DNA of 64,000 bases, from contig AP026124.1 in the NCBI GenBank assembly GCA_030295235.1, forward strand, positions 620,001-684,000, read 5' to 3'. The number at the start of each line of letters is the position of its first letter. The stretch's first letter is position 1. Source of the DNA: Fistulifera solaris. Taxonomy: Eukaryota; Bacillariophyta; Bacillariophyceae; Naviculales; Stauroneidaceae. Below the pieces are notes generated by a model. It did not search any database. It was not told the DNA's origin and was given only the letters and a program-made list of their open reading frames with translations. This document shows, piece after piece, positions 43,977 to 56,165 of the stretch. The position numbers were made by a program, and so were the translations under genes.

Positions 43977-45187
43977 TTATTCGCAGAAAGTGGTAGGCAG
44001 TGTGAATGGATCACGCAGCCATCCCAAATTCGTGGTTTTATCGCAATGCCCCACCATGGCCTGACGCAACAGCTTTAGAAGCGCTGTTGTAATCGGTCCT
44101 CCTGGTAGTGTTTGACCGTAAGGAAACACGACTTCAAAACCTTCTTCGCCGTCACCGGTAGCTAATCTTGCAATTGGGACGAGTTCCGCTGCCGTTCCGG
44201 TGCAAAACGCTTCTGTGGCATTCTTGAACTCTCCTAGGGAGACATCACGGCTACTTGCTGTAACATAACGTTGCCCAGTGCTTTCTTCCATTGCGCAAGA
44301 GAGCTCTTGTGCATGGAGGGTAATGAGATGTAAAACAGTTTCACGAGTGACCCCAGGCAGAATCGTACCCCGATCCAAGGAAGGAGTGACGATCTCCCCA
44401 GTCTTCAAAACTAAAAATACGTTAGCTGCAGATAATTCTTGGATCTTGGCTTGTTCTAGCTCCCCACCTTTGTACGTCTCCATTTCAAGGAAAAGGTTGT
44501 CCATGAAACCTTGTTTTTTACAATCCACAAGTGGCTTTATCGTAATGGCATAATTGGAACTGCATTTGACCGCACCTAGTCCACCACGAGCCGCACGAGC
44601 TCTTCGTGTCTCTACGTGCAATTTCAAACCAGCGCTAGTTCCTTTGAAGTAATTACCAGTAGGGCTTACATACACCAAAAGGTGATTTCAGGAGAAGGAT
44701 ACAAGCCCAATTGTTGACCCGTCCCCAGCAACATCGGACGGACATAAAGTTTCATTCCTTCTCCCATCGGAGGTATCAATGTTTTGTTTGCCTGAACAGC
44801 AAGTTGAATTGCTCGCATGAACATCGCTTTATCAGGCATCGGTAAACACATTTCCTCGGCGCCCTTCCTCATCCTTTCATAATTTCGATCTGCACGAAAT
44901 ACCACAGCCTGATCGTCTGACCGGCGGTAACACTTGAGACCTTCCCACACCGTTGTACCATAATTGAGGGACGTTGTCGCTGGATGGAGGTCCAGAGGGT
45001 GTTTTTCGTAAGAATAAATAGATGTCAGTAACGACCCGGAGTCTGTTTCGAGGTCATAATGCTCCGTAGTCCAGACATTCGTCGTCTTGATGAGAATGTA
45101 GTAATTATTGGAAGGAAGATTCAAATCCCAAGGAAGTGAGCTAAAGTCCACTTGCTCCAGAGGAGATGGAACCGAAGATGTTGACAT
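43977..45187 (-). CDS. BCAT: Branched-chain amino acid aminotransferase
   Basis: About 403 residues, PLP fold type IV. The catalytic lysine lies in GLGAVKCSSNYAITIK, with the upstream family block TTVWEGLKCYRR, the arginine-containing VRPMLLGTGQQLGLYPSPE, and the GTILPGVTRETVLHLI block. It interconverts Leu/Ile/Val and their 2-oxo acids with glutamate/2-oxoglutarate. The start ATG 45187 begins MSTSSVPSPLEQVDF. An in-frame ATG at 45280 adds 31 residues that could be targeting sequence, so location is uncertain. The frame breaks at plus-strand A4 44677-44680; one extra base gives EITFLVYVSPTGNYFKG. Confidence 0.9.
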
Positions 45188-45555
45188 GGTCGTGCTTTTG
45201 AAGAATGTGAGAAAGCTTTGGAAGAACAAAAAATGTGATGTTTGTTCGCGTTCCGTGTCTCGCGAAAAAGTGGTTGACATCTCCCCTTCTGTGACTTAAT
45301 CTGCTACTCCGCCCGCCCGTGTGCAATCCTTTCCCGTTGAATGAATGATGGATGTGTACCGGTTGCGTGTCGCATAGGACATCTATTGAAAACGTGAGTA
45401 CTACGTTATGTGTAGCCGTAATGAGTCACACACGACAGCGACTGTTGATGCGCGATCTTTTCACTTTAACATTGCATCTCTATTATTTCATGACAAGGCG
45501 CACCATTTTAACGTGAAGTTCATTTAGTTACAACTCCGTACGACTCATATTCACC
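45188..45555. other. Divergent promoter region, BCAT and cyclophilin
   Basis: No gene is seen apart from the possible BCAT N-terminal extension to 45280. Confidence 0.4.
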
Positions 45556-46518
45556 ATGTTTATGTCTACTGTGAACGCTGTTTTCACTCTTCTCTCTTAT
45601 GCTTCCATGGGTATGGCTTTTACGCCAAAGCCGATGCTGCAACAGACTCACGTCAGTACAACATCTCTCCAGATCGGGGGCATGTTTCAAAGTTTCTTTG
45701 GAAAAACAGATGCCGAAATTACGGACACTGTATTTTTTGATGTCAGTATTGGTGACCAGCCGGCGGGTCGCATCGAAATGGGACTTTACGGCAACGTAGT
45801 GCCCAAAACGACAGAAAACTTCAAGCAACTTTGCACCGGCAAGCCAGGATTCGGCTACGAAGGCTCAATCTTTCATCGCATTATCCCAGGTACGGGACTA
45901 TTGAATACAGTATCGTTGGATGAAAAAATGTAGTAACTCACACAATTTTTTGTTGCTTTCAGGTTTCATGTGCCAGTAAGAAACATTATTTTTGGTTAAT
46001 GTTGTTCGATCCGCCTCAACTCACACACCTTTTTGTTGTATCATATTTTCATCACGTAAATACTAATACTCTTAGAGGGTGAGTCAATTTTGCATCCAGG
46101 TATTCTTTAAAAGGTGTCTGACGAAAACGTCCCTGCAGAGGCGACTTCACGAACTTTAACGGAACTGGTGGTAAATCGATTTACGGAAAAACATTCGCCG
46201 ACGAGAACTTTGACATTGCTCACGGAGGTCCCGGTACTTTAAGTATGGCTAATGCTGGGCCCAACACGAATGGAAGTCAATTCTTTATCACGACAGGTAA
46301 GTGGCATAACGAACAAGGTTTTCTCGTCGACGACTCAGGACTAAGATGGAATGACTGCTTTTCTCCATCCAGGCGCTACACCGTGGTTGAACGGCAAACA
46401 TACGGTTTTTGGAAAAGTCACAAAAGGCATGGAGATTGTTCGAAAAATTGAGGCGAAAGGCTCTGAACTCGGAAGACCGTCGGCTGAAGTCAAGATTACA
46501 AAAAGCGGTGCTCTGTAA
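45556..46518 (+). CDS. Cyclophilin-type peptidyl-prolyl isomerase, targeted, with microexons
   Basis: A 217-residue cyclophilin. Exons 45556-45889, 45963-45975 (13 nt), 46076-46078 (3 nt, AGG), 46139-46296 and 46373-46518 add to 654 nt in frame. The core shows [49 protein letters not shown] and [18 protein letters not shown], with the catalytic Arg in FHRIIP. The 3-nt exon is inferred because the near-invariant MCQGGDF needs one more Gly codon than exons 2 and 4 supply, and CTTAG-AGG-GTGAGT lies between them. The N-terminus is a signal peptide ending GMAFTPKP, like the diatom plastid A-F motif. It is a proline isomerase in the plastid or secretory path. Confidence 0.88.
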
Positions 46519-46713
46519 ACGCTGCGCGTCAAACGAATACTTTCAATTACAGTATAGAAGATTGAGTTAGTAACAGTGTTCTTCTGTAGAGTTTTTAATA
46601 GCTATTTCGTCTTCAACGTGGGTTGTGTATGCAAAGGTATTTTGCAAGAAGTGGCCCTTTGATTCTCCATGTCGTGAAACTATCTCAGATTTCGACCACA
46701 TCAACTCGACTTT
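46519..46713. other. Convergent 3' spacer
   Basis: Short spacer between the cyclophilin and G-patch stops. Nothing recognised. Confidence 0.4.
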
Positions 46714-47407
46714 TCAACTCGATGCATGCAAAAGCCTTCTCGACAGCCTTGTCGCCTGAATGAAATGAAGCATGTTTGCCTCCGATGACGATAGAGGTAT
46801 GAATTGACCGTTCATTTGTCCTCCATACATTTCTTTTTCTTTCTTACTCTTTTTCTTCCTCTTTTTCTCTCTCTTTTCCTGGTCTGAATAAGATTGGGCG
46901 GAGATTTCCTCTTTACTCATGTCTCCGGTCCGAACTGATTCTCCTGTACTCGAGCTGGCAACACTCTCACTACGTCTCCATTTGGCTAGCTTTTGCGTAG
47001 GCGCGGCGCGCATTCCAAATCTTGCTCCACCAGTGGCCTCGAATAGCTCTTCATCGGTATACTCGCGTTTGCGTTTGCTCGATTTTTCTCTTTTTCTGTT
47101 TGCTCCCAAGCCTGGCTAACGTATCGCCGAGGCTATCTTTCCACCATTGCTCTCCGGCGGCACGCTTTTCTGTGGCAACTTTCTCAATACCAAGCCCCGC
47201 CTTCTCCTCTCTTTTCTTCACTTTTACATGAGTTGTAATTCCGTCCCGTTTCTTACCGAGACCGGTCCCTTCCGTCCACCCCATTTTCTCCAGTTGCTTC
47301 CTCGCGAAGGCTGACGTTGGCGCTGATAAATGTTCTTGCAAAGAACTTCCATGTTTCTTGCGAAGCTTTGATCCGGCCAAATCGACCATTACGTCTGCAG
47401 TTGCCAT
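46714..47407 (-). CDS. GPATCH4: G-patch protein, GPATCH4-like
   Basis: About 231 residues from ATG 47407. The G-patch is AFARKQLEKMGWTEGTGLGK continuing KRDGITTHVKVKK..GLG, and GEQWWKDSLGDTLARLG follows it, matching the WW helix after the GPATCH4 G-patch. G-patch proteins bind and stimulate DEAH helicases; GPATCH4 acts in nucleoli and Cajal bodies. The C-terminus is basic, KEKREKKRKKKSKK-like and nucleolar in style, with a TDEELFEATGGARFGMRA block typical of eukaryotic nucleolar G-patch proteins. The frame breaks at plus-strand CCC 47105-47107; one fewer base joins LARLGANRKREK. Confidence 0.8.
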
Positions 47408-47899
47408 TATATTCTATCTTTGAAGGTCAATAACACTGCGGGTGATTAAACAAAACGCGAAAGCAATGCTCAATGTTGTGTTACGTCGACGAAATAAAAA
47501 ACGGAGTTAACAAGAACTAAAAAAGAAACAATGGTGGTAAAAAAGCAACATCATGCGGACAGGTGGACAAACCGAAACTCCGACATCATACCACTGACTC
47601 GGCCCTCATTAAAAGTCGGTCATGGATGAATTTATGGTGAATTAATTATTGTAAACACCTATATACACCCGGTAGTGTTCGACAAGAATGACAAAATAAT
47701 CTGGAAGACAAAAATGATATTCTCTATCGTTACATACATTGTTTAGAAACGAGTGAAGGTACATTTGCGATCCGCCATTGTCTTCTGTCCGTTCTGAGAG
47801 ATTTATGCAAATAATGGCAAAAACGTAACACAAAGCATGCTCAAAGCTAGACTTCCATCAAACAGTTTCCGATTGAATGGACGAATGCATGTGATCTCT
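47408..47899. other. Intergenic, no gene seen
   Basis: Spacer upstream of the G-patch gene and downstream of the HSF gene. ORFs are short and unsupported. Confidence 0.4.
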
Positions 47900-48855
47900 C
47901 TATCCTTCGTCGGTGTCTGACAGTGAAGCTTTTGGGTCGTTTAGGCTGCCTCTAAATAAAGTGTCCAAACCATTCGTTGAACTTTCACTCAATGAAACTT
48001 TGTTCCGCGATGAAAAACCGTCTAAACTTGGTATCTCCTGGACACCTTTGACCATAACCTGCTGCATTTGCATCATTTGTATGTGCTGCATCTGCATTAG
48101 TTGCATCTGCTGCCACATGATTGGGTTAGACTGCAAAGTCATCTGGGGACCCGGCATTAGCATTGTAGGACATCCAAAGCTTCCGATTGGACCTTGCATA
48201 TTCGCGAAGGGCTGCGGATGTGATGGTACATAACTTACTTTGGTTCCAGAGTTGTTTGACATTTGTGTACAAAGTTCTGGGTTGTCCCGCGAAAACAATT
48301 TATGGTAATACGAACCCGTTTCTGGACCACGCGAGACTCGACTGAAGCCCCAGCGATTCAGCTTCCTTGTAAAGGAGGCAAATCGACTCCCTCGAAAGTA
48401 CAATGGAAGGATTTCCGACTCGAAAACTTTCTTTTTATGAATCATGAATGCATTTCCGTGATCGCACCAAGAAATGATATGTGCATGAGACCCATCCGAC
48501 AATATATCCATGAGCTAGTGTTCGTTGCAAAGTATCAGCAAGGCAAGTATTTGTAAAAGGTGTAAGGTTTGCGATCCGGAAAACGTTAAATAACTGCGCA
48601 GTGGAAGTGTCGGAGGTCTTACGATCGGCTACGAGCTACGTCCGTCTCAAGAAGCGGCTCTCACAATGATTCTCGAGGAAGAAAGTGTACGAACGATGAC
48701 ACCGTAAGCGCCTCACTTACTTTCTGCGGAAATGTGCGCGTAGAGTCATCCGCGAAACCTTTCGTTTTGTTATATTGATCCATTGTCATTGCAAAGGCAG
48801 CATATTCATTCCCTCCTCTTCCGACAAACCCAACGGAACTTGTTTCGTCTACCAT
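47900..48855 (-). CDS. HSF: Heat shock factor transcription factor
   Basis: Two exons, 48855-48721 and 48514-47900, around a 206-nt intron (GTAAGT..CTAG), give 249 residues. The HSF DNA-binding domain begins in exon 1 with FPQK and continues LMDILSDGSHAHIISWCDHG, then ILPLYFRGSRFASFTRKLNR and WGFSRVSRGPETGSYYHKLF. The recognition helix RFASFTRKLNRWGF is canonical. The C-terminus is Met/Gln-rich (repeats of QMQ and MQM) and Ser-rich, like a transactivation region, and no HR-A/B coiled coil is visible, so trimerisation may be weak. It is clearly closer to classical HSF than the diverged gene at 32698. Confidence 0.9.
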
Positions 48856-49592
48856 ACTCTTCTGATTGTCTGGTGCGCTCTGTTCCCGTGAATGAGAGCT
48901 ATAAAAAGATTAAAGTCGGTTCTATGGGTATTGCTTGATGCCCTCGATCCAGATTGTAACTTCATCATGATGGTCGAGGAATAGATACGTAGTACTCCGT
49001 ACCAGGTACCGTACCTGGTACCGGTACCTACCGGTACCGTTATCGTACTCCGTAATAGTGATACTCGATACTCCATCACACCGGTACCGGTACCACAGGT
49101 GTTTTAACTTGTATTGCTATGGTATGAAGTGTGCGGGAAGCCTTGAATCGATAATACTTCAGTCCCGGGAAATGTCGTTGAGCAGATGACTTTGCCATAA
49201 AGTTCGAAGACGTAAACAGGAAGTGAAGCTAATATTTTCATTGATATTGTCGATGTACATTATTGGGGTAACCGTGTGTGAACCAACAATATTGTTTCGG
49301 TCGCGGATGATGTCGATGAAAACTGTTTCAAGCAAACAACTCTGCCCTCAACGCTCAACAAATGGTGGTCTTAGTCGCTGAGGCCAAATCTAATGGGATC
49401 ATAGTCCGCTGTATAGCTGATATTTTCTTTCCAGTTCCGCCAATATTCCCTGTTCGACACTTGACAAGATTATCACTAAGAGTTCACCACCTAATCCGTA
49501 GTCTGTATCGTTTTAAAAGGTTAGTCTACATAGATTAGTGACCGATAAGGCCGGCACTGCCTTCAGGTTTCTCAGCCGTGTTGTTCTTGAGT
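48856..49592. other. Intergenic with GGTACC-rich tract
   Basis: No gene. The part 48990-49095 is dense in GTACC, ACCGGT and TACTCCGTA strings (next entry). The rest is AT-rich 3' flank of IspH. Confidence 0.5.
48990..49095. repeat. GGTACC/ACCGGT palindromic tract
   Basis: Overlapping copies of CCGGTACC, GGTACCGG and TACTCCGTA in about 100 bp, able to form short hairpins. The same words recur singly near 2282, 16610, 32430, 42880, 55940 and 58415, always outside coding sequence. A genome-specific dispersed word; function unknown. Confidence 0.7.
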
Positions 49593-51084
49593 CTACTTGT
49601 TTTCACCACTGATCTTCTTTAGCAAGAAAATGCTACTCAACGAATCCTGAACTGCTTTGTCAGGGGTCGATGCCCCCGAAGTAACACCCATGACAACGTC
49701 CTTACTAAGGTCTTCGATGAATTTCTCTGTGACGATTTCTCCCGTCACCGTGCGGTGAGTGATGGTGTTATCAGCACCAATGCACTCCGCGCGGTCGATG
49801 TGGAAAGATCGGATACCGGCGTGGTGCGGAATCTCCAAAAGGTGAGCTGTATTGGAAGAATCCCATCCTCCGACAACCAAAATAAAATCAAGACCATCAG
49901 TCTTGGCAATATCAACGAGCTCGACAACCGCGTCTTGTCGTTCCTGAGTAAGCATGTTAACGTGAGATTAACGTCTTACTAAAAGAAAAAGGAACCTCAT
50001 GCCTTACCTGTGTAGCATCACAAATGGTATCAAACTCCATGTAATGGTTTTTGATTTCTGCAGGACCGAATTTCTTCATCATTGTCTTCTGCAAGAGCTG
50101 GCCAATTGCTCGTGTCTCCTTCTTGTACATAGTGGTCTGATTGGCCAATCCAATCTTCTGGAGCATAACGTCAGGGTCGAATCCTTTGCTCACAGCTTTT
50201 TCAAAATGCTTCATGAAAGCTTCTTTATCACCGCCGTTAAGAATATAGTTTGAAAGCATTTCGGCTTCTTTCATATCTTTGACACAAATGTAGTCTTCGC
50301 AGAAGGAGGTTGTTGCCACAGTCTCCTCGTGTGCGTATTTCCCATGAATCACACTAGTCATGCCCGCTTTTTGGTGCTTATCAACAGAGTTCCATACTTT
50401 CGAAACCCAGGGACAAGTAGTATCGACCACTTCAACGTTCTGTGAATCTAAGTTGAGTATTGTCATCGAGCTGGGATCAATACCTCATGAAAATTCAGGA
50501 AGACTTACCATCTTATCAAAACGGTCCATTTCCTCGAAGGAAGCCCCAAACGCCGGTAGAATCACAACATCGCCTTCCTTTACAGTGTCAAAATTCTTTC
50601 TTCCGTCATCGAGTTTCTCAATGAACTGCACATTCATATCCTCGAGCTTTTCGTTCACCTCAGGATTGTGGATCAGTTCATTCGTGATGTGCACCGTCTT
50701 ACCCGGATAATGCTCCACAGCTTCGTACGCAAGGGCAATACTACGCTCAACACCCCAACAGAATCCAAAGTCCTTGGCAAGGTATACTTTTACACCGTCG
50801 CGTTCCATGATATAGTTGCTTTCTCTCAATTGCTGGACGATTTCACCTTTGAATTGTTCCTCCATACTTTTCTCGACTCCTTCTCGAACTTCCTTGAATC
50901 CTTGTCGATAGAATTGGGGAGACTTCATCATGCGCAAACGTTCTTCCTTTTTGGATAAGGCACGTTCCTCGGTGGAGGATGATTGCTGAAGAAATGTAGC
51001 TGCGCGAGGACTTACAGACATGGGCCGGAATGCATCGGCACTCGTCACCGCAAAAAGAGCCAGGCAAAGAGACGAGAATTTCAT
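49593..51084 (-). CDS. ISPH: Plastid 4-hydroxy-3-methylbut-2-enyl diphosphate reductase (IspH/HDR)
   Basis: Three exons, 51084-50509, 50439-50008 and 49943-49593, with introns of 69 and 64 nt (GTAAGT..CACAG and GTAAGG..CTCAG), give 452 residues unbroken. It is the last enzyme of the plastid MEP isoprenoid pathway. The three [4Fe-4S] cysteines lie in FGFCWGVERSIALAY, VVDTTCPWVSKVW and TICDATQERQDAV, and the substrate-binding SGASTPD is near the end. The N-terminus is a signal peptide ending SADAFRPMS, the A-F motif of diatom plastid import, followed by a Ser/Arg/Lys transit part. The plant-like central insert NHYMEFDTICDATQ supports a cyanobacterial/plant-type enzyme. It should act in the stroma with ferredoxin. 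Confidence 0.95.
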
Positions 51085-51675
51085 TGTATCGTTTCGAATT
51101 TTACTTTGCAACACGTAAAAGAGGAAGATCACTGATGTCTTCCTTTGACGAACAACAATACTAGATTGACAAGGGTGCTCGATGTGTTAGCGGGCATGTC
51201 TGCAACACGGCAACCAACAATCCGTCAAGTTCGAGAGGCAAAAAAACGTGCACATGGATCTACGGAAATTGCGTTCAACATTCGGGTTCACGATGACGTG
51301 TAAATTGTACTGAAATAGTTTATAGTAAATCATGACGAAGTCACGCAATGATGTTGGTGACGACTAATTCGTGAATAAATCAACATCACCAAATCGTGAA
51401 TCATCGTCGTGGCACACAGCACACACAGATCTATATCTCGAACCTTACCGCATCATTTTCTAGTTCAGCGAAAGAAAGGCTCCGTCGCACAATGAAAGAA
51501 AAGAAGCGCGAACTCAAAAATCGAATACAGTAAATATTAAGTTTGCATTTGGATCAGTTGTATTCGAAGAGTGCTGAACTCTCTATACAAGTAAAAAGCT
51601 TGATATTTAATTCTTGCTCCCATAAAGTTGAAGCATTGAAGAAGGCGTGTCGAGGCTAAGGTTGACGCAAGAAAA
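51085..51675. other. Divergent promoter region, IspH and p47
   Basis: No gene. A 90-codon minus frame at 51537-51809 overlaps p47 exon 1 and is a shadow. Confidence 0.45.
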
Positions 51676-52557
51676 ATGAGCAATATCCACGGTCTCTTCA
51701 GCGGGAGAAACGACGACGATGATGACAGCGACGATGAGAACAACCGATTTGTGGGAGGAATTGGTGAACGCGGCGGTGGAAGGTGAGAACGAAGAGGCAT
51801 AATCTTCATGTGTTTTCATTGCCTCATACGGCTTTTGCTTACTGCCATCGTTTTAACTCACCGCGCAGCGGCTTGGCGGTTCGACCAAATCCAGAATCGA
51901 TCTTCTCGCGGGCTGAAGACGCCACAGCAGACGATGAAGGTCAAGTGCAACGCACTATAACTATGGTAAGCGTTATGTCTTCTCGTCGCGAGAGTGCTTT
52001 TTTAAACAAAAAAATTAATCTTGTTGTAATCGCGTCAAAAGTATCGAGACGGTTTCGTTGTAGATGACGGCCCTTATCGCCGGTTAGATGATCCCAGCAA
52101 TGGAGACTTCCTTCGCTCACTCGCCATGGGACGAACACCGGCGGAGCTAGCGGGCGATGGAGATGTCGTGGTAGGATTAATTGACAAACGCAACGAAGAG
52201 TACGTGGAAAAATTCCAATCTTTTTCGGGTGAGGGGAACAGTCTCGGTGGCACCGCGAGCGTAAGTACCGACGGAGCATTCGATCCAGCATCGCTTCCGG
52301 AGAGTCCTCCTCCCGTGGACGATCGCAAACCGTTAACTTCCATTCAAATACGCCTCCCGAACGGAACCCGTCGTGTGGTGCGCATCAACTTGTCCATGAC
52401 AGTCGGCGATCTCGCGGCGCACTTGCGTTCCGATGCGGGCTCCGAACCCTTTCGCCTTGTCGCAGGATTTCCTCCGAAACCATTGACCGATGCCAGTGCC
52501 ACCGTGGAAGGAGCTGGATTGAAAGGCGCACAGGTGTCACTGCAGAAAGTAAACTAA
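51676..52557 (+). CDS. NSFL1C: p47/Shp1-type p97 cofactor (SEP and UBX domains)
   Basis: Three exons, 51676-51782, 51869-51965 and 52042-52557, give 239 residues in frame. A short acidic N-terminus is followed by the SEP domain (TITMYRDGFVVDDGPYRRLD, then FLRSLAMGRTPAEL) and a C-terminal UBX domain (TSIQIRLPNGTRRVVRINLS .. FRLVAGFPPKPL). In the UBX loop the p97-binding Phe-Pro-Arg is Phe-Pro-Pro, a possible change in affinity. The N-terminal UBA domain of animal p47 is absent, leaving the short form. It would adapt the Cdc48/p97 ATPase to membrane fusion or protein degradation. Confidence 0.88.
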
Positions 52558-53180
52558 GATTTTAGTGTTACGCGGAACTTTCACGGGAATTTATAATGCT
52601 AAATTTTATATTAATTGAAATGTTATAACTGTGTTGAGTAGACTGGTCGCTTTAATTGTCTTCAAGGCTAGTTGATTTTGGTGTAGTTACGGTTAGCGAA
52701 CCTAGCTTGGAGGGAACTTTTTTGAGCGCCCATCTGTACTCAATGACATAGAGTAAATGAAACGCGGGCGGAGGCCATAATTCCAGTAATAGCGCTACGT
52801 ACTACATTTTGATTCGGTCTCGATCATTCGCCAACGATCCGCGCCAGAACCACCCAGCACTTTTTATATCATAGTCAGAACGCCACCCGCTCCGGTGCAA
52901 TTTTGAGCCCATTTTGCGTGTGGTGTTCGCGGCGACAAATAATAATAAGTTCATTGACACAGTTGACCGCGCATACTTTACTTTGTTGATAGCAATTGAC
53001 AATCAGCAAACTTTTTGACTGCTTGTTCATTCAACAGATCGTCATTGTCACAGCCCTCTCGATAATCAACTGACACTTCGATCGTGAGCCAGCAACTATA
53101 TCGACGCTTTCGTAGCACGACTATCATTTTCTCGTCCCTCCGTCTTTTCCTTCGACTGCGCTCTGCAATAAGCTAGAGAG
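52558..53180. other. Intergenic, no gene seen
   Basis: Spacer with the Rad21 promoter. No motif recognised. Confidence 0.45.
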
Positions 53181-55278
53181 ATGTTTTATTCACAAATCAT
53201 TCTCGCAAAGAAAGGCCCTTTGGGTAAAATATGGCTGGCAGCTCATTGGGGTGATAAAAAGCTTGCCCGTCCGGCCATCTTCTCTACCGATATTTCTGCT
53301 TCAGTCGATAGCATTGTTCACCCACAAGTCCCGTTGGCTTTGCGTGTATCGGGACACTTGTTGCTCGGTGTCGTCCGAATTTACTCCCGAAAGGTCAAAT
53401 ACTTAATGCACGATTGCCATGAAGCCATGGTCAAGATGAAGACGGCCTTCCGGTCCGCGCAGGATAAAGCAAACAACGTGAATGGCAACATTACAATCAC
53501 CACCCATGCGGCTGGTCGTGGCAGCAACTTGAACGTCGCGAACTTTGGGGAGGCGCAAGATGCTGTTGCTGCTCTCATCGTGGATGAAGCTTTCTACGTC
53601 CCTTTTGATATCAATGACGATGCCATTGCGGAAGATTGGATTCCGGCAGACGTGGGCGACACGCTGGACGCCAGTCGAACCGAGTCAGTTGTGCGCGGCG
53701 GAACTTCGCCGGGAGCTGCTTATGATAATTCCTCGCTCTTCAATATGACAGACAATATGCGGAACTCGGACGAGAATGAGTGGACTGAATTCGATCCTGA
53801 TGAAGACAACGTTCCCGGCGCGGAAGAATCCACCGTTTCGGATATTGAAATTCGGCGAGCAGCGGATGAATCATTACAGTCAGGCTCACTGGTAAGCGAT
53901 ACAAGCATACGTCCTCATCTACTTTTAGTGAATGGACCTGTTCTGAAGCTTGTTTCTTCCTCGTTCACAGAATGCACGGGTCTCGTTGCAAGGTGTCCAG
54001 AAACGAATCGCATCACCCGGTGATGACGACGACATGAATGTACCTTTTCCCGATGATGACGAGGAAGATCTTCCCCCGAACTTTGATAATGATGACGCAG
54101 CTGGATTCGGTGAGAGTCATGTAAGCATGAACCTATCTCTCTCTCGAGACGATTCGACCGCAGAGAAATCCACCACTGGCAATGCCATCAACATTGGAGG
54201 GCTGGACGACAGTTCCAACGAAGGCGACGAAACAAAGCGCAAGCGTCGGACGTCCAAGACAACTCGCAAACGTCGCCGTATTCACATTGACGAACGAACG
54301 GAGTTACGAGGTACGGAGGTCAAAGCCTCTCTTGAAGATACGAGTGATATTACGAACACTTTCTTTGTTCATCCAGCAACGTGGGTCGAAGGTGTTCCCC
54401 AGCAGGGCAAGGAGAAGAACGATCGAGAACTTCTCCGGTCGTACTTGTCGTTTACGAAACAATTCACCCGACCTGCTATTGCAGAGGACGGGCAACTTGC
54501 CCCAGTTTTGCTGGAGCTCTGGGCCCGCAACGCTGCCCCTGTATTAGGGAAACCCTTTCCTTACGACGAAGACCAATCTGCGGAAAATGAAGTTGAATTA
54601 CCTCGACGGGGAAACGACGACGAAGAATTGAGTCGGAGAGAATTGGTTGACCATGAAATGCGTCCCAACCTTGACGACGACGATGCATTGGTACCACCAC
54701 CCGATGATGACGAAGACATGCCTCCCGTCAATTTCAACGACGACGATGACCCGCATAACCAGAACGAGTTTGGACTCGAGGCTACATTTGAAGAGAAGAG
54801 TAAGTTAGCCGCGCATGTCGAACATATTGTATTTACCCCATTTTTGTCTGACTTTTGTTTTTGCTTAGGTCTGGGTGATAGCCGATACTCCGATCTTGGT
54901 ATCTCGCTCGGTATGGCCAACGACTTGAATGAAGATCTCATTGGCGAGGATGACGACGATGATCCACGTCAAGCTACTGGCGACGAGCTAGTTTCAAGCA
55001 GTTCGAAGTGGCACAAACACACAATCACCGTGTACAATTTTCTGAAACGAAAGATGGCCGACCCGAATAGCGAAGAAGAGGAAAACGAGGACAAACCTAG
55101 CGTCCTTGTGTTCGACGATTTGAGCAAGAATTGTTCTCGTCGCAACGCTGCTGCTGTTTTTTTCGAGTTGCTTCAGCTAAAGACCTGGGATTACGTCGAA
55201 CTTGGTCAAGAAGAGAGCTATGGAACAATCAAAATTGCTCCCGGAGCCAAATTCTCTGAAGAGGCCCCATCTCTTTAG
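53181..55278 (+). CDS. RAD21: Cohesin kleisin Rad21/Scc1
   Basis: Three exons, 53181-53891, 53971-54799 and 54869-55278, give 649 residues unbroken. The N-terminus [20 protein letters not shown] followed by [11 protein letters not shown] and [20 protein letters not shown] is the Rad21/Rec8 domain that closes the Smc3 gate. The C-terminus, [20 protein letters not shown] .. IKIAPGAKF, is the Smc1-binding winged helix. The middle is acidic and disordered, with two related [13 protein letters not shown]-type repeats and a basic [17 protein letters not shown] nuclear localisation signal. The intron 54800-54868 is a multiple of three and open, so its retention would be tolerated. A mitotic rather than meiotic kleisin is the simplest reading, unproven. 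Confidence 0.92.
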
Positions 55279-56165
55279 TTCGATTGCCATCAACTCTATG
55301 CGGCATTTCGATAGGAACTGTGACGTCAACGTGTGTGACATGGCTATCCGATTACTTGATGTGGCAACAGCAAAAATTTATTTTGATAGACTATGAAGAA
55401 TTTAAATTGTAACCATACCTCTTTACTTTTCTTTTCTATCTGATAAAGCAAATCGTGCAATTCCATGGAAATGGTCAGTGCTTCATTTTTGAAACATAGT
55501 ATAGTACGGAATCATGCTAAACCCTTGATGTGCGACGATGACTCGCAAAACCACTGACGTTCACATTCCCATTCGTTCGCGGATATTGTTTTCGTGTCCA
55601 TGTCAGAACCGCAAAAAGATCCTAAATCTAACAATGTATTACAGCAGCGTCATAAATCTCTTTCTTTGAGAGAAGGAGATAATCAACCACGTACATGCGT
55701 GGCCATGCATGAACATGAAGCATGTTGAAAACTGAACATCGGTATCATGGAGTAGACTACCAATAGACCACCCAGCACGACGCTAAACATGAGGCGGCTT
55801 CTCGCGCGTTCTTTCCGCTTTTTCAATAACCCTTTTCGACGAAATCTTTCTGGTATAGATTTGGGCCATTCGTGAGGGGTTTAACTATCGATTAGCAACA
55901 ACAAGGAGAAAAAGTGTGGGAAATTTGCTTTGTACCAGTACCAGGTATCGTTGACGGTTTCGAAAAGGATCGTACAATAAAGTAGAGAGCCGTTTCGACA
56001 CATTCACTGCGTAGTACCTGTCTGGCCGTCCCCGGTCCCAGCTGTCGGCGGTCGGCGATGGTTTTTGGCTGTTTGCTTTTATGTGTCGGCGCGCATTCTG
56101 TTGCTGGGATAAAGACAAGGTTGCGGAGTCTTTATTCAATTCACAAATATTCGTTAAATTATAAA
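55279..56165. other. Intergenic, no gene seen
   Basis: Spacer between Rad21 and the NDUFA2-like gene, with a GTACCAGTACCAGGTA tract near 55935. Confidence 0.45.
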
